This document shows positions 1-5,503 of a stretch of DNA of 5,503 bases, one piece after another. This DNA comes from Microbacteriaceae bacterium (GTDB taxonomy: Bacteria; Actinomycetota; Actinomycetes; Actinomycetales; Microbacteriaceae), in assembly GCA_025463665.1 (NCBI GenBank), contig JAODAY010000359.1:1-5503 (forward strand). The letters run 5' to 3'. Numbering within the stretch: the first letter of the stretch is position 1; each line of letters opens with the position of its first letter. Below the pieces are notes generated by a model. The model saw only the letters and a program-made list of their open reading frames with translations. It ran no database searches and was not told the origin of the DNA. A program made the translations under genes and the position numbers.

Positions 1-599
1 GGGCTCTCGTGCAGGCCGTCTCCGACCATGCGCACGAGATCCTCCCGCGAGAAGGCGAAGCCGGAGCCGAGCCCGCCCATCGTGAAGGAGGGGCGGATGA
101 CGAGCGGGTAGCCGAGGTCCTCGGCGAACTCGACGGCCTCGTCCACGGTGTGCGCGATGTAGCTCTTCGCCACGTCGGCACCCGCGTCGAGCACGAGCTG
201 CTTGAAGATCTGCCGGTCCTCACCCTTGTTGATCGCCTCGAAGTTCGCGCCGATGAGCTCGACGTCGTACTTCGTAAGGATGCCGTGGTTGTGCAGGTCG
301 ATCGCCGCGTTGAGCGCGGTCTGGCCGCCGAGGGTCGGCAGGATCGCGTCCGGCTTCTCCTTCTGGATGATCGTCTCGATGATCTGCCACGTGATCGGTT
401 CGACGTAGGTGGCATCCGCGAAATCGGGGTCCGTCATGATCGTGGCCGGGTTCGAGTTGACGAGGATGACGCGCACGCCCTCCTCGCGCAGCACGCGGCA
501 GGCCTGGGTGCCGGAGTAGTCGAACTCCGCGGCCTGGCCGATGACGATCGGGCCGGAGCCGATCACGAGCACTGACTTGATGTCGTCCCTCTTGGGCAT
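1..599 (-). CDS. carB: Carbamoyl-phosphate synthase large subunit, N-terminal part (runs off left edge)
   Basis: CarB makes carbamoyl phosphate from bicarbonate, ATP and ammonia passed from CarA, feeding pyrimidine and arginine synthesis in the cytosol. Only the first 199 codons are present; the full protein is usually about 1,070-1,110 residues. Visible are the start [20 protein letters not shown], the pre-ATP-grasp segment [11 protein letters not shown] (48-57), LGGQTALN (90-97), and the first ATP-grasp region with [10 protein letters not shown] (171-180). Arg129 and Arg169 sit at the same numbers as the ATP-binding arginines of the E. coli enzyme. The ATG shares one base with the carA stop (TAATG), and GAGGA at 610-606 lies six bases upstream as ribosome binding site, so the start is secure. 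It is the last gene seen in the operon. The reading frame is intact up to the edge. The identification is near certain. Confidence 0.98.
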   Translation of the reverse strand, partial: MPKRDDIKSVLVIGSGPIVIGQAAEFDYSGTQACRVLREEGVRVILVNSNPATIMTDPDFADATYVEPITWQIIETIIQKEKPDAILPTLGGQTALNAAIDLHNHGILTKYDVELIGANFEAINKGEDRQIFKQLVLDAGADVAKSYIAHTVDEAVEFAEDLGYPLVIRPSFTMGGLGSGFAFSREDLVRMVGDGLHES

Positions 600-1768
600 T
601 ACTTGTCCTCGCTGGTTGAGCCTGTCGAAACCTTCGCGAGAACCAGGTCCCGGAAGCGGTCGAAGAGGTAGTTGGAATCGTGCGGCCCTGCTGCGGCCTC
701 CGGGTGGTACTGCACGCTGAACGCGGGAATGTCGAGCGCGTTGAGCCCCTCGACGACGTTGTCGTTGAGGTTGACGTGGCTGACCTCGACGCGGCCGAAG
801 CCCGCGGGCGAGTCGGTGACCTCGCCGATCGGCGCGTCGACGGCGAAGCCGTGGTTGTGGCTCGTGACCTCGACCCGGCCGGTGGTGTTGTCCACGACCG
901 GCTGGTTGATTCCGCGGTGACCGAACGGCAGCTTGTAGGTGCCGAAACCGAGCGCGCGACCGAGCAGCTGGTTGCCGAAGCAGATGCCGAAGAAGGGCAG
1001 TCCCTCGCGCAGGATGCCCTGGAGCAGGGCGACGTGGTCGTCGGATGCACCGGGGTCCCCCGGTCCGTTGGAATAGAAGGCCCCGACTGGTTCGACCGCG
1101 AGAATCTCGGCGAGTGTCGCGCTCTGCGGGAACACGTGCACGTCGAAGCCCCGTTGCGAGAGGTAGCTGAGCGTCGACGTCTTGACGCCGAGGTCGAGCA
1201 CCGCGAGGTTGCCGATCTTCTCGCCCAGCGCGGGCACGACGTAGCGTTCGCTCGTCGAGACCTCGTCTGAGAGCTTGAGGCCGCGCATGTCGCGGCCGGC
1301 GCGCACGATGGCGAGCTGTTCGTCGGCGTCGAGCAGCGCGTCGGTTCCGGAGAAGATGCCGGAGCGCATCGCGCCGGAGTCGCGCAGTCGACGGGTGATG
1401 GCGCGGGTGTCGACGCCGCTGATGCCGACGACGTCTCCCGCGACGAGGTCGTCGTCGAGGGTGCGCTGGGAGCGGAAGTTCGACACGACGCGGGAGGGGT
1501 CGCGCACGACGAACCCGGCGACCCAGATGCGGCTCGACTCGAGGTCTTCGTCGTTCATGCCGGTGTTGCCGATGTGCGGCGCGGTCATGAGCACGATCTG
1601 CCCGGCGTAGCTCGGATCGGTCAGGGTCTCCTGGTAGCCGGTCATGCCCGTCGCGAACACGGCTTCACCCAGGCTGCGACCGCGCGCGCCGTAGGCCCGA
1701 CCGGTGTAGCGAGTGCCGTCTTCGAGTACGAAGACCGCGGTTTCTGGCGCTGTCGTGGCTGAGGTCAC
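599..1768 (-). CDS. carA: Carbamoyl-phosphate synthase small (glutaminase) subunit
   Basis: CarA hydrolyses glutamine and channels the ammonia to CarB. The 389 residues are a normal length. The N-terminal CarA-specific domain contains [20 protein letters not shown] (38-57) and [11 protein letters not shown] (65-75). The C-terminal class I glutamine amidotransferase domain has SNGPGDP (233-239), the nucleophile elbow GICFGNQ with Cys263, SHNHGFAV (303-310), and QYHPE with His355 and Glu357 completing the catalytic triad. Translation starts at a GTG that overlaps the stop of the preceding membrane-protein gene by four bases (GTGA). Only a weak AGAAAG lies upstream, so translational coupling is likely. 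The tail [10 protein letters not shown] is encoded largely by a repeat-like sequence (see the repeat at 614-632). The stop codon overlaps the carB ATG by one base. No catalytic residue is missing. Confidence 0.98.
   Translation of the reverse strand: MTSATTAPETAVFVLEDGTRYTGRAYGARGRSLGEAVFATGMTGYQETLTDPSYAGQIVLMTAPHIGNTGMNDEDLESSRIWVAGFVVRDPSRVVSNFRSQRTLDDDLVAGDVVGISGVDTRAITRRLRDSGAMRSGIFSGTDALLDADEQLAIVRAGRDMRGLKLSDEVSTSERYVVPALGEKIGNLAVLDLGVKTSTLSYLSQRGFDVHVFPQSATLAEILAVEPVGAFYSNGPGDPGASDDHVALLQGILREGLPFFGICFGNQLLGRALGFGTYKLPFGHRGINQPVVDNTTGRVEVTSHNHGFAVDAPIGEVTDSPAGFGRVEVSHVNLNDNVVEGLNALDIPAFSVQYHPEAAAGPHDSNYLFDRFRDLVLAKVSTGSTSEDK
614..632 (-). repeat. Short dispersed-type repeat inside the 3' end of carA
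   Basis: On the minus strand these 19 bases read GGTTTCGACAGGCTCAACC, with 4-bp inverted ends (GGTT/AACC) around a mostly unpaired centre. From memory, near-identical motifs of the form GGTTTCGACAGGCTCAACCA occur in many copies in Microbacteriaceae genomes, mostly between genes. Here it lies in frame and encodes most of the last CarA residues (VSTGST), just before the carB ribosome binding site. There is one copy in this window, so its repetitive nature cannot be shown from this sequence alone. Confidence 0.5.
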
Positions 1769-2265
1769 TTCGATTCACTTTCTGTTGTGATGGGGGCCGT
1801 ACGGGAGAGGGCGCGGAGGAAACCGGCCGGGTCCTGCAGGCGGAAATAGCTGTCGACGGCGGTGTCGCCGAGGTTCCAGGTGACGGCGGTGAGGCCGTCC
1901 TCCTCGACCACGCGGTCGATGGTCCAGGTGGCCGGCGCGGCGGCCGTGATGCTTCCCGCCGGAATGAAGGTGTCGGGCTGACCGGCGATCGGCACGACGA
2001 CGCCCGCCGTGGCGACCGTGAGCGTCGTCCGGGCGCGGAAGCCGAGCCCGCGCACGGCGACGCGGTTGAACTTGTCCCCCGCGATCGTCGTGGCGACGTA
2101 GAAGCCGGGGAAGGCGCCGAGCACGCTGCCGAGGTCGGCAGGCGGCTGTTCCGGTGTCTGGATCCCCGCCTGCCGCTTCTGCCTGTTGCGCCAGCCGAGC
2201 GCTGCGAGCCCGAGCAGCACGAACAGGAGGACGATGATGAGGCTCGCCGTGAGGGTCTTATCCAC
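1765..2265 (-). CDS. Membrane-anchored PH-like protein of the actinobacterial pyr operon, function unknown
   Basis: The preferred product has 166 residues from the GTG at 2265. It has one hydrophobic segment at about residues 5-25 ([20 protein letters not shown]), followed by a basic stretch RNRQKR (26-31). The positive-inside rule then puts the C-terminal domain in the cytosol. A short linker with PEQPP (38-42) leads to a mostly beta-type domain from about 50 to 155, with GFYVATT (54-60), [11 protein letters not shown] (68-78) and FIPAGSI (100-106). Actinobacterial genomes carry a similar small membrane protein between pyrC and carA (Rv1382 in M. tuberculosis), annotated as a transporter, exported or PH-like protein; no biochemical role is known to me. 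The GTG overlaps the pyrC stop by eight bases and has GAGG nine bases upstream. An in-frame ATG at 2307 would add 14 Arg/Pro-rich residues, lacks a clear ribosome binding site and lies deeper inside pyrC, so it is less likely. The end overlaps carA by four bases. Confidence 0.85.
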   Translation of the reverse strand: MDKTLTASLIIVLLFVLLGLAALGWRNRQKRQAGIQTPEQPPADLGSVLGAFPGFYVATTIAGDKFNRVAVRGLGFRARTTLTVATAGVVVPIAGQPDTFIPAGSITAAAPATWTIDRVVEEDGLTAVTWNLGDTAVDSYFRLQDPAGFLRALSRTAPITTESESK

Positions 2266-3589
2266 GAGCCACCGCCTCGCGGGCCGCGTCGGCGACCTCG
2301 TCGGCATCGACGAGCCGTCCGTCGCGCACGGTGGCGTATCCGTCGTGAATGGTTGTCATCACCTGGCCGGGGAGCGTCCTCGCGAGGTAGGGCGAGTTGA
2401 TCCCCTTGCCGTGCAGCTGCTCGGTCGAGAACGCCCGCGAGACCGCGGGGTCGTAGAGCGCCAGGTTGGCGTGGGCGCCGACCTCGAACGCCGCGTCGTA
2501 CCCGGAGAGGCGGCCGATCTCGGCCGGCTTGGAGGACAGCACGCGCGCGACATCCGCGAAGCTCATGAGTCCCGTGTCGACAACCGCAGCCTGCACGACG
2601 CTGAGTGCGGACTCGAGTCCGACCATGCCGTTGGCCGCCTCGTCCCAGGCGCACTCCTTCGATTCGAGGGGGTGCGGGGCGTGGTCGGTCGCGACGATGT
2701 CGATCGTGCCGTCGGCGAGGCCGGCGCGCTGGGCGAGCACGTCCTCCTCGCGGCGCAGCGGCGGGTTCACCTTGAAGCGCGAGTCGTAGCCGCGCACGAG
2801 CTGCTCGGTGAGCAGCAGGTGGTGCGGCGTGACCTCCGCCGTCACGGCGATGCCGCGCGCCTTGGCCCAGCGGATCACGTCGACCGATCCGGCGGTGGAG
2901 ACGTGGCAGACGTGGAGCCGGGCGCCGACGTGCTGGGCGAGCAGCACGTCGCGGGCGATGATCGACTCCTCGGCGACCGCCGGCCAGCCGGCGAGACCCA
3001 GCTCGCTCGACAGCGCGCCCTCGTTCATCTGGGCGCCCTCGGTGAGCCTCGGGTCCTGCGAGTGCTGGGCGATGACACCCCCGAAGGTCGTGACGTACTC
3101 GAGGGCACGGCGCATGAGGAGCGGGTCGGAGACGCAGAGTCCGTCGTCGGAGAAGACCCGTACCGCGGCGCGCGAGTGGGCCATGGCGCCGATCTCGGCA
3201 AGGGTCTTGCCGGCGAGTCCCGCGGTCACCGCGCCGATGGGCCGCACCGTGACGTAGCCGTGCTCGGCACCGAGCGACGCGACCTGCTCGACGACGCCCG
3301 CCGTGTCTGCGACGGGGCTCGTGTTGGCCATCGCGAAGACGGCGGTGAAGCCGCCGATCGCGGCGGCACGGGAACCGGTGAGCACCGTCTCGCTCTGCTC
3401 GAAGCCCGGTTCGCGGAGGTGCGTGTGCAGGTCGACGAGGCCGGGGAGCGCCGTGAGCCCGTCGGCGTCGATCCTCGCGGCGCCGGCGGACGAGAGCCCG
3501 CTGCCCGTCTCGGTGATGACGCCTCGGTCGATGAGGAGGTCGGTGCGGTCGCCGTTCGGCAGCGTCGCGCCCGTGATGAGTATGGTCAT
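2258..3589 (-). CDS. pyrC: Dihydroorotase
   Basis: Dihydroorotase cyclises N-carbamoyl-aspartate to dihydroorotate, the third step of UMP synthesis, in the cytosol. The 443 residues fit the long type I (Bacillus-like) enzymes of the amidohydrolase superfamily rather than the roughly 350-residue E. coli type. Key residues are the metal-binding DLHTHLREPG (53-62, His55 and His57, substrate Arg59), substrate-binding Asn89, FSDDG (146-150) carrying the aspartate expected to bridge the metals in place of a carboxylated lysine, His176, His229 in VCHVST, and catalytic Asp302 in ATDHAPH (300-306). The ATG directly abuts the pyrB stop (TAAATG), with GAAGGA about nine bases upstream as ribosome binding site. 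The 3' end overlaps the start of the membrane-protein gene. All expected metal ligands are present, so an active enzyme rather than a pseudo-dihydroorotase is inferred. Confidence 0.97.
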   Translation of the reverse strand: MTILITGATLPNGDRTDLLIDRGVITETGSGLSSAGAARIDADGLTALPGLVDLHTHLREPGFEQSETVLTGSRAAAIGGFTAVFAMANTSPVADTAGVVEQVASLGAEHGYVTVRPIGAVTAGLAGKTLAEIGAMAHSRAAVRVFSDDGLCVSDPLLMRRALEYVTTFGGVIAQHSQDPRLTEGAQMNEGALSSELGLAGWPAVAEESIIARDVLLAQHVGARLHVCHVSTAGSVDVIRWAKARGIAVTAEVTPHHLLLTEQLVRGYDSRFKVNPPLRREEDVLAQRAGLADGTIDIVATDHAPHPLESKECAWDEAANGMVGLESALSVVQAAVVDTGLMSFADVARVLSSKPAEIGRLSGYDAAFEVGAHANLALYDPAVSRAFSTEQLHGKGINSPYLARTLPGQVMTTIHDGYATVRDGRLVDADEVADAAREAVARG

Positions 3590-4543
3590 TTATCCCAGTC
3601 CTTCACTTGCGCCGCTGAGCAGCAGATAGAGCACGGCCATACGAATCGAGACCCCGTTGGCGACCTGCTCGAGCACTGTCGACCGAGCGGAATCGGCGGC
3701 CTGTGCTGAGATCTCCAGGCCACGATTCATCGGCCCGGGGTGCATAACCAGACTAGCGGCTGGCAGCAGGGCCAGCCGCTCGTCGCCCAGGCCCCACTGC
3801 CTCGCGTACTCACGGGCGTTGGGAAAGAAGGCGGCGTTCATCCGCTCGGCCTGGATGCGCAGCATCATCACGACGTCGGGCCTGCCCGCGATCGCGTCGT
3901 CGAGGTCGTAGCCGACCGAGACCGGCCAGTCGCCGACGCCGAGCGGCACGAGGGTCGCGGGGGCGACGAGGTGCACGCGGGCGCCGAGGGTCGTGAGCAG
4001 CCACACGTTCGAGCGGGCGACGCGCGAGTGCAGGATGTCCCCCACGATCGTGACGGTGACTCCGTCGAGGTCGCGCCCACGGGCCGAGGCTCCGTGCAGC
4101 CTGCGGCGGATGGTGAAGGCGTCGAGCAGCGCCTGGGTGGGGTGCTCGTGCGTTCCGTCGCCCGCGTTCACGATCCCGGCGTCGATCCAGCCGCTCTGGG
4201 CCAGCACGCTGGGTGCCCCGGAGGCCTGGTGGCGCACGACCACGGCGTCTGCGCCCATCGCGGCGAGGGTCTGCGCGGTGTCCTTGAGGCTCTCGCCCTT
4301 CGACACGCTCGATCCCTTCGCGCTGAAGTTGATCACGTCGGCGCTCAGGCGCTTCGCGGCTGCCTCGAACGAGATGCGCGTGCGCGTGGAGTCCTCGAAG
4401 AAGAGGTTGACGACGGTCTTGCCCCGCAGGGCTGGGAGCTTCTTGACCTCGCGCCCCGCGACATCCGCCATGTCTTCTGCGACGTCGAGAATCATGACCG
4501 CCTCGTCGCGAGTGAGCCCCTTGGTGCTGAGCAGGTGCCTCAC
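3590..4543 (-). CDS. pyrB: Aspartate carbamoyltransferase catalytic chain
   Basis: PyrB condenses carbamoyl phosphate with L-aspartate to give N-carbamoyl-L-aspartate, the committed step of pyrimidine synthesis. The 317-residue chain has the normal length. The carbamoyl-phosphate loop STRTRISFE (52-60), the mobile loop with Ser81 and Lys82 (SSVSKGES), [12 protein letters not shown] (132-143), the aspartate-binding Arg174 and Arg229, and HPGPMNRG (268-275) are all present. The HPGPMNRG form and aspartate-loop context fit an aspartate rather than an ornithine carbamoyltransferase. Translation starts at a GTG that overlaps the pyrR stop by four bases, with a strong GGGAGG six bases upstream. No pyrI-type regulatory chain is encoded in the window, and the next gene is pyrC. 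A PyrB-PyrC assembly, as known in some bacteria, is possible but cannot be judged from sequence. Confidence 0.98.
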   Translation of the reverse strand: MRHLLSTKGLTRDEAVMILDVAEDMADVAGREVKKLPALRGKTVVNLFFEDSTRTRISFEAAAKRLSADVINFSAKGSSVSKGESLKDTAQTLAAMGADAVVVRHQASGAPSVLAQSGWIDAGIVNAGDGTHEHPTQALLDAFTIRRRLHGASARGRDLDGVTVTIVGDILHSRVARSNVWLLTTLGARVHLVAPATLVPLGVGDWPVSVGYDLDDAIAGRPDVVMMLRIQAERMNAAFFPNAREYARQWGLGDERLALLPAASLVMHPGPMNRGLEISAQAADSARSTVLEQVANGVSIRMAVLYLLLSGASEGLG

Positions 4544-5094
4544 GATTCGCCTCCCTCGATGGTGACCTCGTCGACGCCGTCGACCTCGGTGAGGCGCACG
4601 TTGATGCGTTCGGACTGCGAGGTGGGGAGATTCTTGCCCACGAAGTCGGCGCGGATCGGCAGCTCGCGGTGCCCGCGGTCGACCAGGACGGCGAGCCGCA
4701 CGGCGCGGGGGCGGCCGAGGTCGCTGATCGCGTCGAGCGCGGCACGGATGGTGCGCCCGGAGTAGAGCACGTCGTCGACGAGCACGACGGTCTTGCCGTC
4801 GATGCCGCCCGCGGGGATCTGCGTCGGCGACGGCGCGCGCGTGGGATTCTTGGCCAGGTCGTCGCGGTACATCGTCACGTCGAGGAAGCCGACGGTGCCG
4901 GAGCCCGGTGCGATGCTGTTCGGTTCGATGCCGGCGAGGATCGCGCCGATGCGGCGGGCGAGGGTGGCGCCGCGCGTCGGGATTCCGAGGAGCACGAGAT
5001 CGCTGGCGCCGCGATTGGACTCCAGGATCTCGTGGGAGATGCGGGTCAACGCTCGGGCAATGTCAGCCTGGTGCAGCACAAGGCGTGCAGTCAT
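4540..5094 (-). CDS. pyrR: Bifunctional pyr operon RNA-binding regulator / uracil phosphoribosyltransferase
   Basis: PyrR binds pyr mRNA when UMP or UTP is abundant and lowers expression of the operon; many family members also convert uracil and PRPP to UMP. The 184 residues are typical. The type I phosphoribosyltransferase fold is marked by the PRPP loop [13 protein letters not shown] (103-115), [13 protein letters not shown] (37-49), TMYRDDL (74-80) with the following flexible segment, and [20 protein letters not shown] (134-153). The ATG is preceded by a near-perfect AAGGAGGT, five bases from AGGAGG to the start. That ribosome binding site lies inside a hairpin carrying the PyrR-type CAGAGA loop (5098-5139), so autogenous translational repression is likely, as reported for mycobacterial PyrR. 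It is the first gene of the operon, and its stop overlaps the pyrB GTG. Confidence 0.97.
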   Translation of the reverse strand: MTARLVLHQADIARALTRISHEILESNRGASDLVLLGIPTRGATLARRIGAILAGIEPNSIAPGSGTVGFLDVTMYRDDLAKNPTRAPSPTQIPAGGIDGKTVVLVDDVLYSGRTIRAALDAISDLGRPRAVRLAVLVDRGHRELPIRADFVGKNLPTSQSERINVRLTEVDGVDEVTIEGGES

Positions 5095-5097
5095 ACT

Positions 5098-5139
5098 GAC
5101 CTCCTTCCCCGTCTCTCTGGACGGAACTTAAAGGTGGTC
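5098..5139 (-). promoter_or_regulatory. PyrR-binding RNA hairpin overlapping the pyrR ribosome binding site
   Basis: In the transcript, CCGUC (5124-5120) pairs perfectly with GACGG (5113-5109) around the hexaloop CAGAGA (5119-5114), matching the CNGNGA loop of Bacillus-type PyrR-binding RNA. A lower stem can form between 5139-5131 (GACCACCTT) and 5106-5098 (AAGGAGGTC) with eight of nine positions paired. The two stems are separated by an asymmetric internal loop, TAAGTT against GG. The lower 3' arm is the whole Shine-Dalgarno sequence of pyrR. An alternative shorter fold pairs TTCC (5126-5123) with GGAA (5108-5105) and leaves a purine GG bulge. There is no terminator U-run, so repression of translation rather than attenuation is inferred. 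Folding was done by eye. Confidence 0.8.
5099..5106 (-). promoter_or_regulatory. Strong ribosome binding site of pyrR
   Basis: The minus strand reads AAGGAGGT ending four bases before the ATG at 5094, the best Shine-Dalgarno match in the window. It fixes the pyrR start and lies in the 3' arm of the leader hairpin, so its accessibility probably sets expression of the operon. Confidence 0.85.
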
Positions 5140-5151
5140 GGGTTGGTTCCC

Positions 5152-5157
5152 ACTATA
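5152..5157 (-). promoter_or_regulatory. Probable -10 box of the pyr operon promoter
   Basis: TATAGT matches the bacterial TATAAT box at five of six positions and is a conspicuous AT-rich island in the spacer. Transcription would begin near 5147-5144, giving a leader of about 50 bases that just contains the PyrR hairpin. No good -35 element is seen at 16-18 bases upstream (the sequence there is CCGGGG). CTGACC at 5184-5179 resembles TTGACA at four positions but is 21 bases away. The promoter is therefore inferred, not certain. Confidence 0.5.
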
Positions 5158-5180
5158 GCCTGCGGTGGCTGCGGCCCCGG

Positions 5181-5503
5181 TCAGCCCCAGCGCTTGAGCA
5201 GGGCGCGCTCGAGAACGCCGATGAGCCCGTCGGAGACCTTGCCGATCACCCCGAGCGTGATGATGGCGAGGAAGATGCGGTCGATGCGCCCGTTGTTCTG
5301 CGAGTCGACCAGCAAGAAGCCGAGACCCATGGATGACGCGATCAGCTCGGCCGCGACGAGGAAGAGCCACGACTGGGCGAGGGCGAGTCGCAGCCCCGCG
5401 ACGATGCTGGGGACGACGGCGGGCAGCTGGACGGTGGCGAGGAGGCTCACTCCCCCGCGTCCGTAGGCTCGCCCGACCTCGACGAGGTGCGGGTCCACGT
5501 GAC
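5181..5503 (-). CDS. ABC transporter permease, SsuC/TauC (sulfonate/nitrate/taurine) type, C-terminal part
   Basis: This is the C-terminal 107 residues of an inner-membrane permease of the BPD-transport family; the 5' end is outside the window and the frame stays open to the edge. The EAA-type cytoplasmic loop that contacts the ATPase is visible as LVEVGRAYGRGGVSLLATVQ (about window residues 6-25). It is followed by hydrophobic segments around SIVAGLRLALAQSWLFLVAA and IFLAIITLGVIGKVSDGLIG, and SMGLGFLLVDSQNNGRIDR, which is characteristic of the SsuC/TauC/NrtB group. The protein ends in ERALLKRWG. The GTG at 5498 is an internal valine codon, not the start, since family members are about 250-300 residues. 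Substrate cannot be assigned: sulfonates, taurine, nitrate and thiamine precursors are all transported by this family. It lies 86 bases upstream of pyrR on the same strand with no clear terminator, but is probably a separate unit. Confidence 0.9.
   Translation of the reverse strand, partial: HVDPHLVEVGRAYGRGGVSLLATVQLPAVVPSIVAGLRLALAQSWLFLVAAELIASSMGLGFLLVDSQNNGRIDRIFLAIITLGVIGKVSDGLIGVLERALLKRWG

Noticed and set aside
9..575. Plus-strand open frame opposite carB
   Set aside because: Its protein is low-complexity and charged with no domain, while the opposite strand encodes conserved CarB with active-site arginines.
2186..3709. 507-codon open frame on the plus strand opposite pyrC
   Set aside because: It is antisense to a clear dihydroorotase gene, very rich in Arg, Gly, Val and Asp, and shows no domain. 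Long antisense frames are expected in GC-rich genes with third-position GC bias.
3740..4765. 341-codon open frame on the plus strand opposite pyrB and the end of pyrR
   Set aside because: It is a composition-driven shadow of well-supported genes, with no recognisable motif or ribosome binding site.
5098..5139. Transcription attenuator as in the Bacillus pyr operon
   Set aside because: The hairpin overlaps the ribosome binding site and the start codon follows at once, leaving no room for a separate terminator with a U-run. Translational control fits better.
5167..5186. Possible terminator hairpin GGCTG/CAGCC after the permease gene
   Set aside because: The stem is only five pairs with a ten-base loop, it overlaps the permease stop, and no U-run follows. 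It is too weak to call a terminator.
1..5503. CRISPR arrays, insertion sequences, tRNA or rRNA genes, phage or defence genes
   Set aside because: No direct-repeat array, transposase motif, inverted terminal repeats or RNA gene was seen. The window is almost fully occupied by the pyr operon and one transporter gene.

Overview
The window is a GC-rich, gene-dense actinobacterial segment in which every supported gene lies on the minus strand. GTG starts, four-base gene overlaps and the gene order pyrR-pyrB-pyrC-(membrane protein)-carA-carB indicate Actinobacteria. Protein sequence character and a short dispersed-type repeat at the end of carA suggest Microbacteriaceae; that placement is from memory, not from a search.

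Layout, read in the direction of transcription from the right edge to the left. (1) 5503-5181: C-terminal part of an ABC-transporter permease of the SsuC/TauC type, entering from outside the window. (2) 5180-5095: an 86-base spacer with a probable -10 box and a short pyr leader. The leader holds a hairpin with the hexaloop CAGAGA typical of PyrR-binding RNA, and its lower arm can cover the pyrR ribosome binding site. (3) 5094-1: one tightly packed pyrimidine operon: pyrR (regulator), pyrB (aspartate carbamoyltransferase), pyrC (dihydroorotase), a small membrane-anchored protein of unknown function, carA (carbamoyl-phosphate synthase small subunit) and the first 199 codons of carB (large subunit), which runs off the left edge.

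Together the products make carbamoyl phosphate from glutamine, bicarbonate and ATP (CarA/CarB), join it to aspartate (PyrB) and close the ring to dihydroorotate (PyrC). PyrR senses pyrimidine nucleotides and probably represses its own translation, and the operon behind it, through the leader hairpin. No internal junction has an untranslated base: the five gene borders overlap by 4, abut by 0, or overlap by 8, 4 and 1 bases, so the genes are probably translationally coupled.

Most of the window is a conserved housekeeping locus. The parts worth a second look are the SD-sequestering PyrR hairpin, the uncharacterised membrane protein embedded among the pyrimidine enzymes, and the repeat that supplies the last residues of CarA.
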